In this document: piece after piece, positions 7,697-16,734 of the stretch
Numbering within the stretch: the stretch's first letter is position 1
Layout: each line of letters begins with the position of its first letter
Assembly (NCBI RefSeq): GCF_002742265.1
Contig: NZ_MDGL01000156.1
Coordinates: 1-64,000, forward strand
Direction: 5' to 3'
Source: Maribacter sp. 4G9
GTDB lineage: Bacteria; Bacteroidota; Bacteroidia; Flavobacteriales; Flavobacteriaceae
Length of the DNA: 64,000 nt
Notes under the pieces: model-generated
Seen by the model: the letters and a program-made list of their open reading frames with translations, nothing else
Databases searched by the model: none
What the model was told of the DNA's origin: nothing
Program-made: the position numbers and the translations under genes

Positions 7697-9055
7697 TCAA
7701 AAAGTGTCCTTCATCCAATTATAAGGTTTCCTTTTTACCCAATTGCCCCTCGTGAAATCAGGAAAATCCTGGGGTTCGCCATTATTGGCAATGGATAGTT
7801 CGGACAAGGGTGTAATGGCACTCCAAGCTGCGGCATCGTAAGCATCCATGGGCGGTGCAATATTCGCTTTGGCAGATTCCACAAAGGCGTTTATCACAAA
7901 AAAGTCCATGCCTCCATGACCCGCCCCGCTGGCATATTCACCAAATTTTACCCAAAGAGGATGGTCATATTTTTTTAACCATTCATCCGCCGCATCCCAT
8001 TTGTGAGGCTCTGATTGTCCCTCAACATACATTCGGTTGCCATCCACTTCCCAGAGACCATTGGCACCCTGTACCCTAAAGCCCAAGGAATATGGTCTTG
8101 GTAGGTTACAGTCATGGGTAACAATTATGGTCTCGCCATTGGAAGTATCGATCGTGGTGGTAATAACATCCCCTTGTTTCCATTTCAACTTGGCATTTGG
8201 ATGATCTTCCCCGCCCTTTGCCACAATATAATTATGCAAGCCAATTGCCTTGGTGGCGTGGGAGGTAAGGGACACAAATCGATTCCCCCTATTGATATCG
8301 CACATAGCGGCTATGGGCCCTACTCCATGGGTAGGATATACATCGGCATTCCTTAACAAGGAATGTTGGGTACGCCATTTTGCTTCGGAAATTCCCTTTT
8401 CCCCAAATTCCACCCCTACACCATAGGCTTCCTTTCCATCATTGAACTTAACGCCCCTTAGATCGTGCTGATAACCACATCTAAAATGAACCAATTCACC
8501 AAAAACATTCTGACGGACCATATTTAGAACCGCCAGGATATCCCTCCTATAGTTTACGTTCTCCAAGATCATCATATGGGTACCGCTGCTCTCATGGGTA
8601 TTCACCAAATCCCAACACTCCTCCATGGTATTTGCGGCTGAAACTTCCAAGCCGGCGTACTTGCCCGCTTGCATGGCATCCTTGGCCATGCGGGTGTGCC
8701 ATAACCAAGGGGTCGCAATGATAACCGCATCCACTTCCTTGCTTTCCAAAAGATTTTTATAGTCCAAATCGTGCTTTCCAAAAACCTGTGGCTTGGTATC
8801 GCCCTTTTCGGAAATCATATCCAGGGCAATTTTCGTTCGGGCTTGATCTACGTCGCAGATAGCGGTAACAAGTACATCGTCCCGCATCAATAAATTTCTA
8901 AGGTGATTGGTGCCACGCAATCCGACACCGATCATACCAACACGGAGCTTTTGCGCGGAAAAATGCATTCCCATTGAAAATTGTGGCCAAAGGGCCGTTC
9001 CTGTGGCCGCTATGGAGGCGGATTTAATAAAATTTCTTCTGGATTTTGAGTTCAT
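7697..9055 (-). CDS. Gfo/Idh/MocA-family oxidoreductase with Tat signal
   Basis: A 452-residue protein with a twin-arginine leader (SRRNFIKSASIAATGTALW), so it is probably exported folded with its NAD(P) cofactor. A Rossmann fold follows (LRVGMIGVGLRGTNHLRNLL), then the family's substrate domain with EKP-like replacement sequence around AGKYAGLEVSAANTMEEC. The length and the GHG/GGMDFFV region near the C terminus resemble GH109-type glycosidases, which use NAD to cleave alpha-N-acetylgalactosaminides, but the substrate cannot be read from sequence. It is 12 bases downstream of a GHMP kinase on the same strand, suggesting a two-gene sugar-processing operon. Confidence 0.88.
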   Translation of the reverse strand: MNSKSRRNFIKSASIAATGTALWPQFSMGMHFSAQKLRVGMIGVGLRGTNHLRNLLMRDDVLVTAICDVDQARTKIALDMISEKGDTKPQVFGKHDLDYKNLLESKEVDAVIIATPWLWHTRMAKDAMQAGKYAGLEVSAANTMEECWDLVNTHESSGTHMMILENVNYRRDILAVLNMVRQNVFGELVHFRCGYQHDLRGVKFNDGKEAYGVGVEFGEKGISEAKWRTQHSLLRNADVYPTHGVGPIAAMCDINRGNRFVSLTSHATKAIGLHNYIVAKGGEDHPNAKLKWKQGDVITTTIDTSNGETIIVTHDCNLPRPYSLGFRVQGANGLWEVDGNRMYVEGQSEPHKWDAADEWLKKYDHPLWVKFGEYASGAGHGGMDFFVINAFVESAKANIAPPMDAYDAAAWSAITPLSELSIANNGEPQDFPDFTRGNWVKRKPYNWMKDTF

Positions 9056-9067
9056 TGCGATACGGTT

Positions 9068-10198
9068 TTAATTATTAGAATGGGTCGTGTTTTGGACGCG
9101 CAACCCGGGGTCGACCTGTATGGTATATGCTTCCTTGGCGCCAACGGACAGCAGTGCGTCAACAATTTTAGTTTCAGTACCAGGTTTCGTTAGCACCACG
9201 ATACTACCGCCACCACCGGAGCCCACAATTTTAGCCCCGTAGGCACCCTGTTTCAAAACGGCATCGATCATGACATCGATTTTGGGGACGGTAATTTTTA
9301 ATTTATCCTTCAATAAGGAGTGATGGGCGGTCATCAACTTACCAATTTCCTGTAAATCCAGATTCGGTTTTTGAAATTCCAACAAGGCCATTTGTGTAAT
9401 ATGGTGATTTTCGATGGCCGCCTCAAAATAAGGCACCAAATCCAACGGCAGTAGGGGACCATATTTTTTTAGGTCCAAAATGGTGGCCTTGTGAATATTA
9501 AAATCATTGAATTTATCCGAAACTATTTGAATGGCCTTTTGGGCATTTCCCTTAACCCTTCCCAAAAGCCCCACAGTTTCCTTGGGAACCCCAGATACCC
9601 CTGTCACCATTCCATGCAATTTAGAACCGATGGTACTGCATTCAAAAGGTGCCTCTGTTTTGATATGGACAACCCCGCCCATGGCAATACTAAAATGGTC
9701 CATCATGCCACCAGGTTCCCTATGCTCCAAGATTTCGGCCCTGTATCCCAGCTCCGCCAAAAACTCCCGATCGACCGGTCTGTCAATACCAAAAGCCTCT
9801 ATCAAAAAATAAATCCATGCCAAAAGAACCGCCGAGGAGCTGGAATTCCCGGAATTAATGGGGATATTCCCTGTAATATCCACATCGTAGCCCCTGTTTG
9901 GGAGACACCCCTCACGTCTTAAAACGCGAAGTGCCGAGGCGAAATAATCCCGGGCCTCCAAAGACCGGAATTCCTCCGAAATTGGAATATCCCTTTTGGA
10001 ATCGATATCCTGCATCCGAATCCTAAAAACTTTGGAATCGTTGCGCGTGGCGTTCAGAAAAATATGGCGATCAATGGCACAGGCAATTACGGGAAGTCCC
10101 AAGTAATCCTGATGGTCCCCAAAAAGGCAAGTTCTACCCGGTGCCACTATTTTTATTTCTTTATCTATCAAAATTCCAATCTCTTTGAATTTGCTCAA
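9068..10198 (-). CDS. GHMP-family sugar kinase (galactokinase-like)
   Basis: A 376-residue kinase. The N-terminal sugar-recognition segment (VAPGRTCLFGDHQDYLGLPV) resembles the galactokinase signature with His-Gln in place of the usual His-Thr. The ATP-binding GHMP motif is INSGNSSSSAVLL. GGMMDHFSIAMGG lies in the active-site region, and the C-terminal GSGGGGSIVVL loop completes the fold. It phosphorylates a sugar, probably at C1. The variant substrate loop means galactose is not assured; fucose, arabinose or an amino-sugar derivative are alternatives. It is first in an apparent operon with the Tat-exported oxidoreductase that follows 12 bases later. Confidence 0.85.
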   Translation of the reverse strand: MSKFKEIGILIDKEIKIVAPGRTCLFGDHQDYLGLPVIACAIDRHIFLNATRNDSKVFRIRMQDIDSKRDIPISEEFRSLEARDYFASALRVLRREGCLPNRGYDVDITGNIPINSGNSSSSAVLLAWIYFLIEAFGIDRPVDREFLAELGYRAEILEHREPGGMMDHFSIAMGGVVHIKTEAPFECSTIGSKLHGMVTGVSGVPKETVGLLGRVKGNAQKAIQIVSDKFNDFNIHKATILDLKKYGPLLPLDLVPYFEAAIENHHITQMALLEFQKPNLDLQEIGKLMTAHHSLLKDKLKITVPKIDVMIDAVLKQGAYGAKIVGSGGGGSIVVLTKPGTETKIVDALLSVGAKEAYTIQVDPGLRVQNTTHSNN

Positions 10199-10465
10199 CG
10201 TATTGGTTTAATACCAGAAACTAATTGATTTGGAAGGTACATCATCAACGTAGCAATGATACAAAAAATGTGTTCGAGCACAAATTTAATAATTGGACAA
10301 AATCGAAGTATTTAAAACCTTATGTATCTTGATTGACAACGAGTACCGCTTTCAAACCAACCACTTGTAATCCCATAGGAGGCAACTATGTTAAAAACCT
10401 GTTGATTAAAAAGAGGGCTATGGTTTTAATATTTATTTATATTTGGAAATCGACCATCCATACCG

Positions 10466-10696
10466 ATGATAAAAAATATTAAGACCATGTTCAGTAACAT
10501 GAACGACTCCACGCGCGAGGCTGCCCTCACTTGCCTTTGCAATGAGTTTAAATTGAACGACAAGCGGTTTATCAAAAAAAATTGGATGATCGGAGGCAGA
10601 ATTCCAGAGGAATACCAAGAAAGAACTGTTGTTATTTTCCAGAATTTATTGCGGGAACAAGCTCTCAAAGTTCGAGAAATTCAAGTAAATCTGTAA
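10466..10696 (+). CDS. small hypothetical protein
   Basis: A 76-residue basic protein (MIKNIKTMFSNMNDSTREAA...; a start at M8 is possible). The N-terminal helices STREAALTCLCNEFKLN and the segment KKNWMIGGRIPEEYQERTVVIFQNLLREQA look like genuine protein, resembling short DNA-binding regulators in which a helix-turn-helix is followed by a GGRIPE loop. I cannot name a family. The upstream 10199-10465 holds no gene that I can support. It converges with a phosphodiesterase gene. Overlapping minus-strand open frames have poorer composition. Confidence 0.5.
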   Translation: MIKNIKTMFSNMNDSTREAALTCLCNEFKLNDKRFIKKNWMIGGRIPEEYQERTVVIFQNLLREQALKVREIQVNL

Positions 10697-10745
10697 TTAC
10701 AACCTCTGTTGATTTTACTCAAAAAGCATTTGCAAAACCTATAAA

Positions 10746-11837
10746 TCAACGTTCAGTGAAATCAAAAACCTCTCCCTTAATTATGGATGCATCTATAGGT
10801 AGACCCAAAATTTCAAGTAGGGTTGGCACTATCTGATTGCTATACAACTGTTCCTTTAACCTTATTTCCCCTTTGGCCGTTATACCCTTTCCAAAGGCTA
10901 TCAACCATACACTTCCCGCTCCTAGTACATCGGAGCCATGACTTCTCCAGGTATCCAACGGCACAGAGCCCCGGCCATGGTCCGAAGTAATCAAAAACAG
11001 GGTATTGTCCTTATATACCGAATCGGATTGGGTATAATCCCATAACTCCTTAATGAACATATCGGTGGTTTGGGCCGATTTCAAATAAGCGCCGTAATCC
11101 CCATCATGGGCAAAATCGTCCGTTTCCCCATAGGCGATATATGTCAGTTTTGGATGGTTCTTTTTCATTTCTTCGAGTGCGAAATGATGTGTAAAAGCGT
11201 CCAATCTCACGGAACCCCATGGACTGGGCACCTTGGGTTGCAATTCGTTCAGGAATTGCTCCCTATCAGTTAGGGAATCACCATGGGCCAGATCAAAACC
11301 TGCATTGACCGGAACCCTTGACCGTTCCTCATTAATGATATAGGGAAAAACATCCCAGCTACCAAAGGCCGCCACCTTACCCTGATATCTTTGGTCTTCG
11401 TTGGCTATTTCCAAAATGGTCCTATTGGGGTTTGGCACTATGTCATTGCTTGTAATTTTCTCATCATCCGCCCTTCCGGTCAATATCTCATTATATCCCG
11501 GGTAGGAAAACCACATGGAATTGGTCAAATCCACCTTATTTCCCAAACTCCTATTTCCATATATCTGCCCCATAGCTGGCACCTCGTTCCAAATAAATGG
11601 CAGTAGGGCCTTCCTTCTCTCTCCAGAAGATTTCTTCCAAAACAACCGTTTTAAATCCGTCGTATCCTGCACATAATCACTATTGGCCACCAAAAGCGAA
11701 TCTGCACCGGTAAAAAGTTCTTGCCAACGAAAACCGTCCAAGGTGATCAGCACGATGTTGGTTTCTTCTTGTTGTGCCCTTACTTGGCCACTTCCCATGC
11801 ACATTAGGAGCAGAAGCAATGGTATTTTATAGTTCAT
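10746..11837 (-). CDS. secreted alkaline phosphatase-superfamily phosphodiesterase
   Basis: A 363-residue protein with a signal peptide (MNYKIPLLLLLMCMGSGQVRAQ). The nucleotide pyrophosphatase/phosphodiesterase fold is shown by TNIVLITLDGFRWQELFTG (metal-binding Asp and nearby nucleophile region), TYIAYGETDDFAHDGDYG (Asp and His metal ligands) and LFLITSDHGRGS (Asp-His). No downstream membrane segment is present. It probably cleaves phosphodiesters or phosphoesters in the periplasm to release phosphate; the substrate is not predictable. It is a single gene with roughly 200 bases of AT-rich upstream sequence. Confidence 0.85.
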   Translation of the reverse strand: MNYKIPLLLLLMCMGSGQVRAQQEETNIVLITLDGFRWQELFTGADSLLVANSDYVQDTTDLKRLFWKKSSGERRKALLPFIWNEVPAMGQIYGNRSLGNKVDLTNSMWFSYPGYNEILTGRADDEKITSNDIVPNPNRTILEIANEDQRYQGKVAAFGSWDVFPYIINEERSRVPVNAGFDLAHGDSLTDREQFLNELQPKVPSPWGSVRLDAFTHHFALEEMKKNHPKLTYIAYGETDDFAHDGDYGAYLKSAQTTDMFIKELWDYTQSDSVYKDNTLFLITSDHGRGSVPLDTWRSHGSDVLGAGSVWLIAFGKGITAKGEIRLKEQLYSNQIVPTLLEILGLPIDASIIKGEVFDFTER

Positions 11838-12034
11838 TTTTCCTTTTTTTAATATTTTATCCTGTTTTGGTGTATTACCTTATTACCCGCATTAAAAGTT
11901 ATTAACAATTTGTCTTAATAACTTTTGGTGTGCATTTCATCGAAAAAATTGCTCTTTTAATCGTGAAAACAAATTCAAAATCTATTTTTGGCCGACCCAT
12001 TTAGCCAAATATTCATTTACCCATAGCAATTTAA

Positions 12035-12223
12035 ATGAAAATACGCCTTTTCAAGTTCCCTACCCTAGCGTTGCTTGTTTTTGTTATGCTGATTTTTTCA
12101 ACCTCCTGTAACAAGGAAACTGATTTGGTTTCTGAATTTGTCATTAAGGACAGCGTAAAGGTATTTGATCAAAATAGTAATGAGCGGTTTGTAGAAATAG
12201 AGGCCGTGGAGGATTCCAACTAA
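12035..12223 (+). CDS. small putative lipoprotein
   Basis: A 62-residue protein with a lipoprotein signal (hydrophobic LALLVFVMLIFSTSC, lipid-accepting Cys at about 25) and a short acidic remainder. No domain is recognised. Orphan exported lipoproteins of this size are common in flavobacteria. It lies 91 bases before a molybdoenzyme gene but has no evident functional link to it. Confidence 0.6.
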   Translation: MKIRLFKFPTLALLVFVMLIFSTSCNKETDLVSEFVIKDSVKVFDQNSNERFVEIEAVEDSN

Positions 12224-12314
12224 TTTCCCTCACCATCCGTTTGGCGTAACAACAACAGTGTTGGCGACACTTCTTTTCCAATCTTTATAATACCTTAGTG
12301 GGAAAGAATCATGT

Positions 12315-14612
12315 ATGGCCTCCCCATTCAAACGAAATATTTCCCTTACCGGTGACACTCGGTTTACCGGCATCACACTTACAGAATCCAAAGAATTTGC
12401 CGCAGGATTTCCCGGCATTAAGGTTGCGCTACAACATACGTTCAAGGAAATGGGAGCTTTGGAAGCCTTGGGCACACTCTCCAAAATGAACCAAAAAGAC
12501 GGATTCGATTGTGCGGGTTGCGCCTGGCCGGACCCGGAAAAACCTTCCAATCTTGGGGAATATTGCGAAAATGGGGCAAAAGCCCTTGCAGAGGAGGCCA
12601 CCTACGAAAAGGTAGACGCCGATTTTTTTAAAAAATACAGTGTCGAGGAAATTTCAACTTGGTCAGATTTTAAAATTGGTAAGAGCGGTAGATTGACCCA
12701 ACCTATGATTTTAAGGGAAGGAAGTATCCATTACGAACCCATCTCCTGGGACGCCGCTTTTCATGCAGTTGCCCAATATCTGAAATCCTTGGAATCCCCG
12801 GACGAAGCTATTTTCTATACTTCGGGGCGGTCCAGTAACGAAGCTGCCTTCCTATACGGACTATTCGTGCGTGCCTTTGGCACCAATAACATGCCGGACT
12901 GTTCCAACATGTGCCATGAAAGTAGCGGGGTCGCCTTGTCCGAAACCTTAGGCATTGGAAAGGGGTCTGTAAAATTGGAGGATTTTGATGCGGCGGAAGT
13001 GATTGTCGTTATGGGGCAGAACCCGGGGACCAATCATCCCAGAATGCTTTCCGCACTTGAAAAGTGTAAAAAGAACGGTGGAAAAATCATCAGTATCAAT
13101 CCCTTGGCAGAGGCCGGATTGATTCGGTTTAAAGATCCACAATCCCTAACAGGTATCACAAAGGGCACCTCATTGACGGATATCCATCTTCAGGTGAAAA
13201 TCAATGAAGATGTTGCCTTGCTAAAACTGATCATGAAAAAGTTGGCCCATCTGGAAAATAGCGGGAAAAAAGTGTTCGATCACCACTTTATCGAAACCTA
13301 TACCCAAGGATTTGATAGTTTCCTGAAGGACCTAGATCGCCACAAGGAGGATGAACTTTTGGAACGATGTGGAATCCATGAGGACATCATTGACGAAGCT
13401 GTTTCCCTTTTATCGGAAAAAAACAAAATCATCATTTGCTGGGCTATGGGACTTACCCAACACAAAAATGGCGTGGACAATATCAAGGAATGTGTAAATC
13501 TATTACTTAGTAAGGGAAGTTTAGGTAAACCAGGCGCAGGGACCTGTCCGGTCCGGGGACATAGCAATGTACAAGGAGATCGCACGGTGGGTATTATGCA
13601 TCACGTTTCTAAAGAACTGAATGAGTCTATAGAAGGTGTTTTTGGTTTTGCACCTCCAATCAAGGAAGGGTTGGATACCGTAAAGGCCTTGGAGGCCATG
13701 CACGAAGAAAAGGCCAAGGTGTTTGTCGGCCTGGGTGGAAATTTTGTTTCCGCCATATCGGACACGCAATATGCCGCGGAAGCGCTTCAAAACTGTGAAC
13801 TTACCGTACAGATTAGTACCAAATTGAACAGGAGTCACTTGGTTACGGGAAAAACGGCCTTGATCTTACCCACGTTGGGTCGGTCCGAAAAAGACAATCA
13901 TAATGGTAAGGACCGATTCCTGACCGTTGAAAACAGTATGGGGAAAGTACACAGAACCAAAGGCGTACTGCAACCAAAATCGGAACATTTAAAAAGTGAG
14001 CCTGAAATTATCGGGGGCATTGCCCAGGCCTATTTCAAAAACCAGCATCCGGTAGCTTGGGAAGATTTGGGCAAGGATTATGATGGTATCAGACAAAAGA
14101 TGTCCGAAACGTTGAAGGGATTCGAATCGGTTCAAAAAGCGTCCAAAGGAACGGGCTATTACCTACCCAACAACGTTAGGCAACTCGATTTCAGTAAACT
14201 GAAAAACGGTAGGGCCCAGTTCAGTATTTGCAACTTAGCGGCACACGATTTGAAACCCCATGAGTTTTTATTGATGACCATACGTTCCCATGACCAGTTC
14301 AATACCACTATCTACGGTCTCAATGACCGCTACAGAGGTGTTACGAACGAACGCCGTGTGCTTTTCATGAACCAAAAGGATATGGAAAGATTCGGCTATA
14401 ACACCTTGGACATCGTGGACCTGGTCAGCAACTATGATGCGGTAGAGCGACGTGCTCAAAAATTTTTGATCGTCCCTTATAATATCCCGCAAGGGAATCT
14501 GGGAGCCTATTTCCCGGAAGCCAATATGGTGGTGCCCCACAACCATTATGCGGATAAAAGCAATACGCCCATCAGCAAATCCATTATCGTACATTTGGAA
14601 AGGTCGAAATAA
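12315..14612 (+). CDS. FdhF/YdeP-family molybdopterin oxidoreductase
   Basis: A 765-residue member of the formate dehydrogenase alpha/YdeP family. The N-terminal cysteine region is the YdeP variant (QKDGFDCAGCAWPDPEKPS, then LGEYCENGAKALAEE) rather than the classical four-Cys iron-sulphur motif. Molybdopterin-binding stretches follow (FYTSGRSSNEAAFLYG, NMPDCSNMCHESSG, GQNPGTNHPRML), and the C terminus has the guanine-dinucleotide-binding beta-barrel (IRSHDQFNTTIYGLNDRYRG). No Tat signal is present, so it is cytoplasmic. YdeP relatives are linked to acid resistance or formate oxidation, but the substrate is unproven. No partner subunits or fdhD are adjacent. Confidence 0.88.
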   Translation: MASPFKRNISLTGDTRFTGITLTESKEFAAGFPGIKVALQHTFKEMGALEALGTLSKMNQKDGFDCAGCAWPDPEKPSNLGEYCENGAKALAEEATYEKVDADFFKKYSVEEISTWSDFKIGKSGRLTQPMILREGSIHYEPISWDAAFHAVAQYLKSLESPDEAIFYTSGRSSNEAAFLYGLFVRAFGTNNMPDCSNMCHESSGVALSETLGIGKGSVKLEDFDAAEVIVVMGQNPGTNHPRMLSALEKCKKNGGKIISINPLAEAGLIRFKDPQSLTGITKGTSLTDIHLQVKINEDVALLKLIMKKLAHLENSGKKVFDHHFIETYTQGFDSFLKDLDRHKEDELLERCGIHEDIIDEAVSLLSEKNKIIICWAMGLTQHKNGVDNIKECVNLLLSKGSLGKPGAGTCPVRGHSNVQGDRTVGIMHHVSKELNESIEGVFGFAPPIKEGLDTVKALEAMHEEKAKVFVGLGGNFVSAISDTQYAAEALQNCELTVQISTKLNRSHLVTGKTALILPTLGRSEKDNHNGKDRFLTVENSMGKVHRTKGVLQPKSEHLKSEPEIIGGIAQAYFKNQHPVAWEDLGKDYDGIRQKMSETLKGFESVQKASKGTGYYLPNNVRQLDFSKLKNGRAQFSICNLAAHDLKPHEFLLMTIRSHDQFNTTIYGLNDRYRGVTNERRVLFMNQKDMERFGYNTLDIVDLVSNYDAVERRAQKFLIVPYNIPQGNLGAYFPEANMVVPHNHYADKSNTPISKSIIVHLERSK

Positions 14613-14687
14613 GTATTTCACAACCAAGCTCCATTCCCCTTTCAGTAAATTGAACTAACTTTAAAGTGGTCTTTTTCAATCGCTATT

Positions 14688-16073
14688 TTGTACTGCATCG
14701 TAGACATAGAAACCACCGGCAACGGAATCAAGGGTAATAGGATTACCGAAATATCCATTTTTAAATACGATGGGAATGAGGTGGTAGATGAGTTTACCAC
14801 CTTGGTAAATCCGGAATGTGATATTCCCTTCTTTATTACCGGACTAACAGGCATAGATAATGATATGGTCAGGAACGCCCCGAAGCTCGAAGAGATTGCT
14901 CCCAAAATACTAGAAATTACATCAGGTGCCATTTTTGTGGCACACAGTGTAAACTTTGATTACAATGTCATAAAAAATGAACTGCAACTCATTGGGATGG
15001 AGTTTTCAAGAAAGAAGTTGTGCACAGTTAGGTTGTCCAGAAAACTACTCCCCGGTTATCATTCCTACAGTCTTGGTAAATTGTGTTCATCCATAGGGAT
15101 ACCACTATCTGACAGGCACAGGGCGCGTGGGGATGCCCATGCCACCATGCTTTTGTTCCACAAACTGTTACGGACCCACGATGCCGACACCGTTTTTAAG
15201 TCCTTTTTAAACGCCAGATCACAGGAAATTACCTTGCCCCCTTCCCTACCCAAATCCGAGTTCCAGAAATTGCCCTCCACACCGGGCATCTATTATTTTA
15301 AGGATTCAAAAGGGACGATTATCTATGTTGGAAAGGCCATAAACATTAAAAAAAGGGTACTGGGCCACTTTTATGATAAATCCACCAAGGAAATTTCCTT
15401 GTGTTCGGAAACGGCCTACTTGGACTTTGAGGAAACAGGAAACGAATTAATCGCGCTGCTATTGGAATCGGCAGAAATCAAAAGACATTATCCCAAATTC
15501 AACCGCGCCCAAAAACGAAAAATACAGCAGTATGCCATTTTCAGTTATGAGGACCGAAACGGGATCATACATTTGGCCTATAACAAAATCAACATGGCAC
15601 CCAATCCGCTGCTGGTTCTATACAGTATTCCCGAATGTAGGGCCTTTATGGAAACCTTGTGCGAAAGCTTTGGACTCTGTCCAAAATACTGTCATTTGCA
15701 GGACCACGTGGATACCTGTTCACATTTTAGGATAAAGAATTGCATAGGTATCTGTTCGGATATCGGTCATTTGGAAACGTACAATGAGCGTGTAGGTATT
15801 GCCATACGATCCCTGGGCGAGGCAAAATCAGATTACGTCATAAAATTAAAGGGCAGGAACCCGGAAGAGAACAGTTTTGTACTCGTACAAGAAAACCTAT
15901 ATATGGGGTACGGCTATGTTCCCAAAGATACCCCGCTCTTCAACCAGGATAATTTTGAAGCCTATCTTACCAGGCAAAGAAATACCTTGGAGACCCAAAG
16001 AATCGTGGAGGCATATGTTCGAAAAAGTGCGAAGAGCGTACTGAGTCTAAAGGGCGAGGAAACCTATGAATAG
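14688..16073 (+). CDS. DEDDh 3'-5' exonuclease fused to GIY-YIG nuclease
   Basis: A 461-residue fusion. Residues 1-165 form a DnaQ/PolC-epsilon-type exonuclease with the acidic residues visible in YCIVDIETTG, FVAHSVNFDYN and HRARGDAHAT. Residues 195-285 carry a UvrC/Cho-like GIY-YIG nuclease (PGIYYFKDSKGTIIYVGKA, then KKRVLGHF and the ESAEIKRHYPKFN Glu). The rest holds several Cys residues (GLCPKYCHLQ, CIGICSDIG). The start is TTG at 14688, immediately before the first exonuclease strand. The architecture is known from several phyla and is probably a DNA-repair enzyme that incises damaged DNA and trims it. It is transcribed alone and converges on the small membrane genes that follow. Confidence 0.88.
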   Translation: MYCIVDIETTGNGIKGNRITEISIFKYDGNEVVDEFTTLVNPECDIPFFITGLTGIDNDMVRNAPKLEEIAPKILEITSGAIFVAHSVNFDYNVIKNELQLIGMEFSRKKLCTVRLSRKLLPGYHSYSLGKLCSSIGIPLSDRHRARGDAHATMLLFHKLLRTHDADTVFKSFLNARSQEITLPPSLPKSEFQKLPSTPGIYYFKDSKGTIIYVGKAINIKKRVLGHFYDKSTKEISLCSETAYLDFEETGNELIALLLESAEIKRHYPKFNRAQKRKIQQYAIFSYEDRNGIIHLAYNKINMAPNPLLVLYSIPECRAFMETLCESFGLCPKYCHLQDHVDTCSHFRIKNCIGICSDIGHLETYNERVGIAIRSLGEAKSDYVIKLKGRNPEENSFVLVQENLYMGYGYVPKDTPLFNQDNFEAYLTRQRNTLETQRIVEAYVRKSAKSVLSLKGEETYE

Positions 16074-16075
16074 GC

Positions 16076-16171
16076 TTAATCCTTTAATTTGTGATACATG
16101 CGTATCACAAAATACACCCATAGGACAAAAACTATCCCAACAATAATGGAATACACCAATACTACCTCCAC
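16076..16171 (-). CDS. 31-residue single-helix membrane protein
   Basis: A very short frame reads GTG start, EVVLVYSIIVGIVFVLWVYF, then VIRMYHKLKD and stop. It has one strong transmembrane helix and a basic cytoplasmic tail. The GTG start overlaps the TAG stop of the preceding gene by one base (TAGTG), a typical translational-coupling arrangement, and AGGAAG lies just upstream. The membrane-protein composition and coupling argue that it is real. Family and function are unknown; it resembles single-helix accessory subunits of transporters or oxidases. Confidence 0.55.
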   Translation of the reverse strand: MEVVLVYSIIVGIVFVLWVYFVIRMYHKLKD

Positions 16172-16353
16172 TACTTCCTAAACTTTAAATAGTTCATAAA
16201 GCCCAAAATGGTAGGTGCCCAAAATGCTATAAAAATCGCTTCCAATTTTTGTCCTTGTAAAAACATGACTTCGGAGACGATAATAATGGAGAGAACGACG
16301 AGGAGCACGATAAAGTTCATCACTCCAATGCGTTTAATAAAACTTTTCAGCAT
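16171..16353 (-). CDS. 60-residue two-helix membrane protein
   Basis: MLKSFIKRIGVMNFIVLLVV begins a 60-residue protein with one long hydrophobic helix, a loop (FLQGQKLEA) and a second helix (IFIAFWAPTILGFMNYL) ending in a basic tail KFRK. No family is recognised. It is on the same strand as a 45-residue membrane protein upstream and the 31-residue one downstream, with which it overlaps by one base. It may be a small subunit or regulator of a membrane complex. The nearest large membrane protein is the SulP carrier upstream on the same strand. Confidence 0.7.
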   Translation of the reverse strand: MLKSFIKRIGVMNFIVLLVVLSIIIVSEVMFLQGQKLEAIFIAFWAPTILGFMNYLKFRK

Positions 16354-16463
16354 ACTTTAAATAAGAGGAATGAAAATGGTCTAACCAAATTACTTTGGAA
16401 AAACACCCTTACATCCCGTTTGCTTAAAAATACAAAATAATGCGTTCAATCCAGGATAATTAT

Positions 16464-16601
16464 CTAAGACTGTTTTCCCTTTCCGCTGTTCATAAGGCTA
16501 AGGGTTACCACAACAAGGGCAATCACGACTGCGGCAAAAACACCGATCATGATAATACCGTTGCTCCAATTGACTAAAGGTAATAGGGTCTTCATAGACA
16601 T
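16464..16601 (-). CDS. 45-residue membrane protein
   Basis: A 45-residue frame (MSMKTLLPLVNWSNGIIMIG then VFAAVVIALVVVTLSLMNSG and a KGKQS tail) starts at ATG 16601, with an in-frame alternative at 16595. It has one long transmembrane helix. It lies between the SulP gene (upstream, same strand, about 130 bases) and the 60-residue membrane gene. Family and function are unknown. The hydrophobic core with a charged C terminus makes it a credible gene despite its size. Confidence 0.55.
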   Translation of the reverse strand: MSMKTLLPLVNWSNGIIMIGVFAAVVIALVVVTLSLMNSGKGKQS

Positions 16602-16694
16602 TCAATTTAACAGGTTGTACTTATGGCTTTAGTTAAAGGGCTTTATAAGCCTTCAAATAATTGGTTAAAAATAGGAAGGAGAAATATCCAATTA

Positions 16695-16710
16695 TATGAT
16701 TTCTATCATA
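16695..16710. promoter_or_regulatory. CRP/FNR-type dyad upstream of the small membrane genes
   Basis: TATGATTTCTATCATA is a perfect 6-bp inverted repeat with a TGAT-N4-ATCA core, as used by CRP/FNR-family regulators. It lies about 95 bases upstream of the 45-residue membrane gene, between it and the SulP stop. Regulator assignment is inference; it could also be a weak hairpin. Confidence 0.35.
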
Positions 16711-16734
16711 AAGCCCATTTGCTTGAAAAAGTCT

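Noticed and set aside
10426-10668. 80-codon minus-strand frame
   Set aside because: Antisense to the more protein-like plus-strand frame at 10466-10696; composition is poor.
12230-12601. 123-codon minus-strand frame overlapping the FdhF/YdeP start
   Set aside because: Overlaps conserved N-terminal sequence of the molybdoenzyme and has no recognisable domain.
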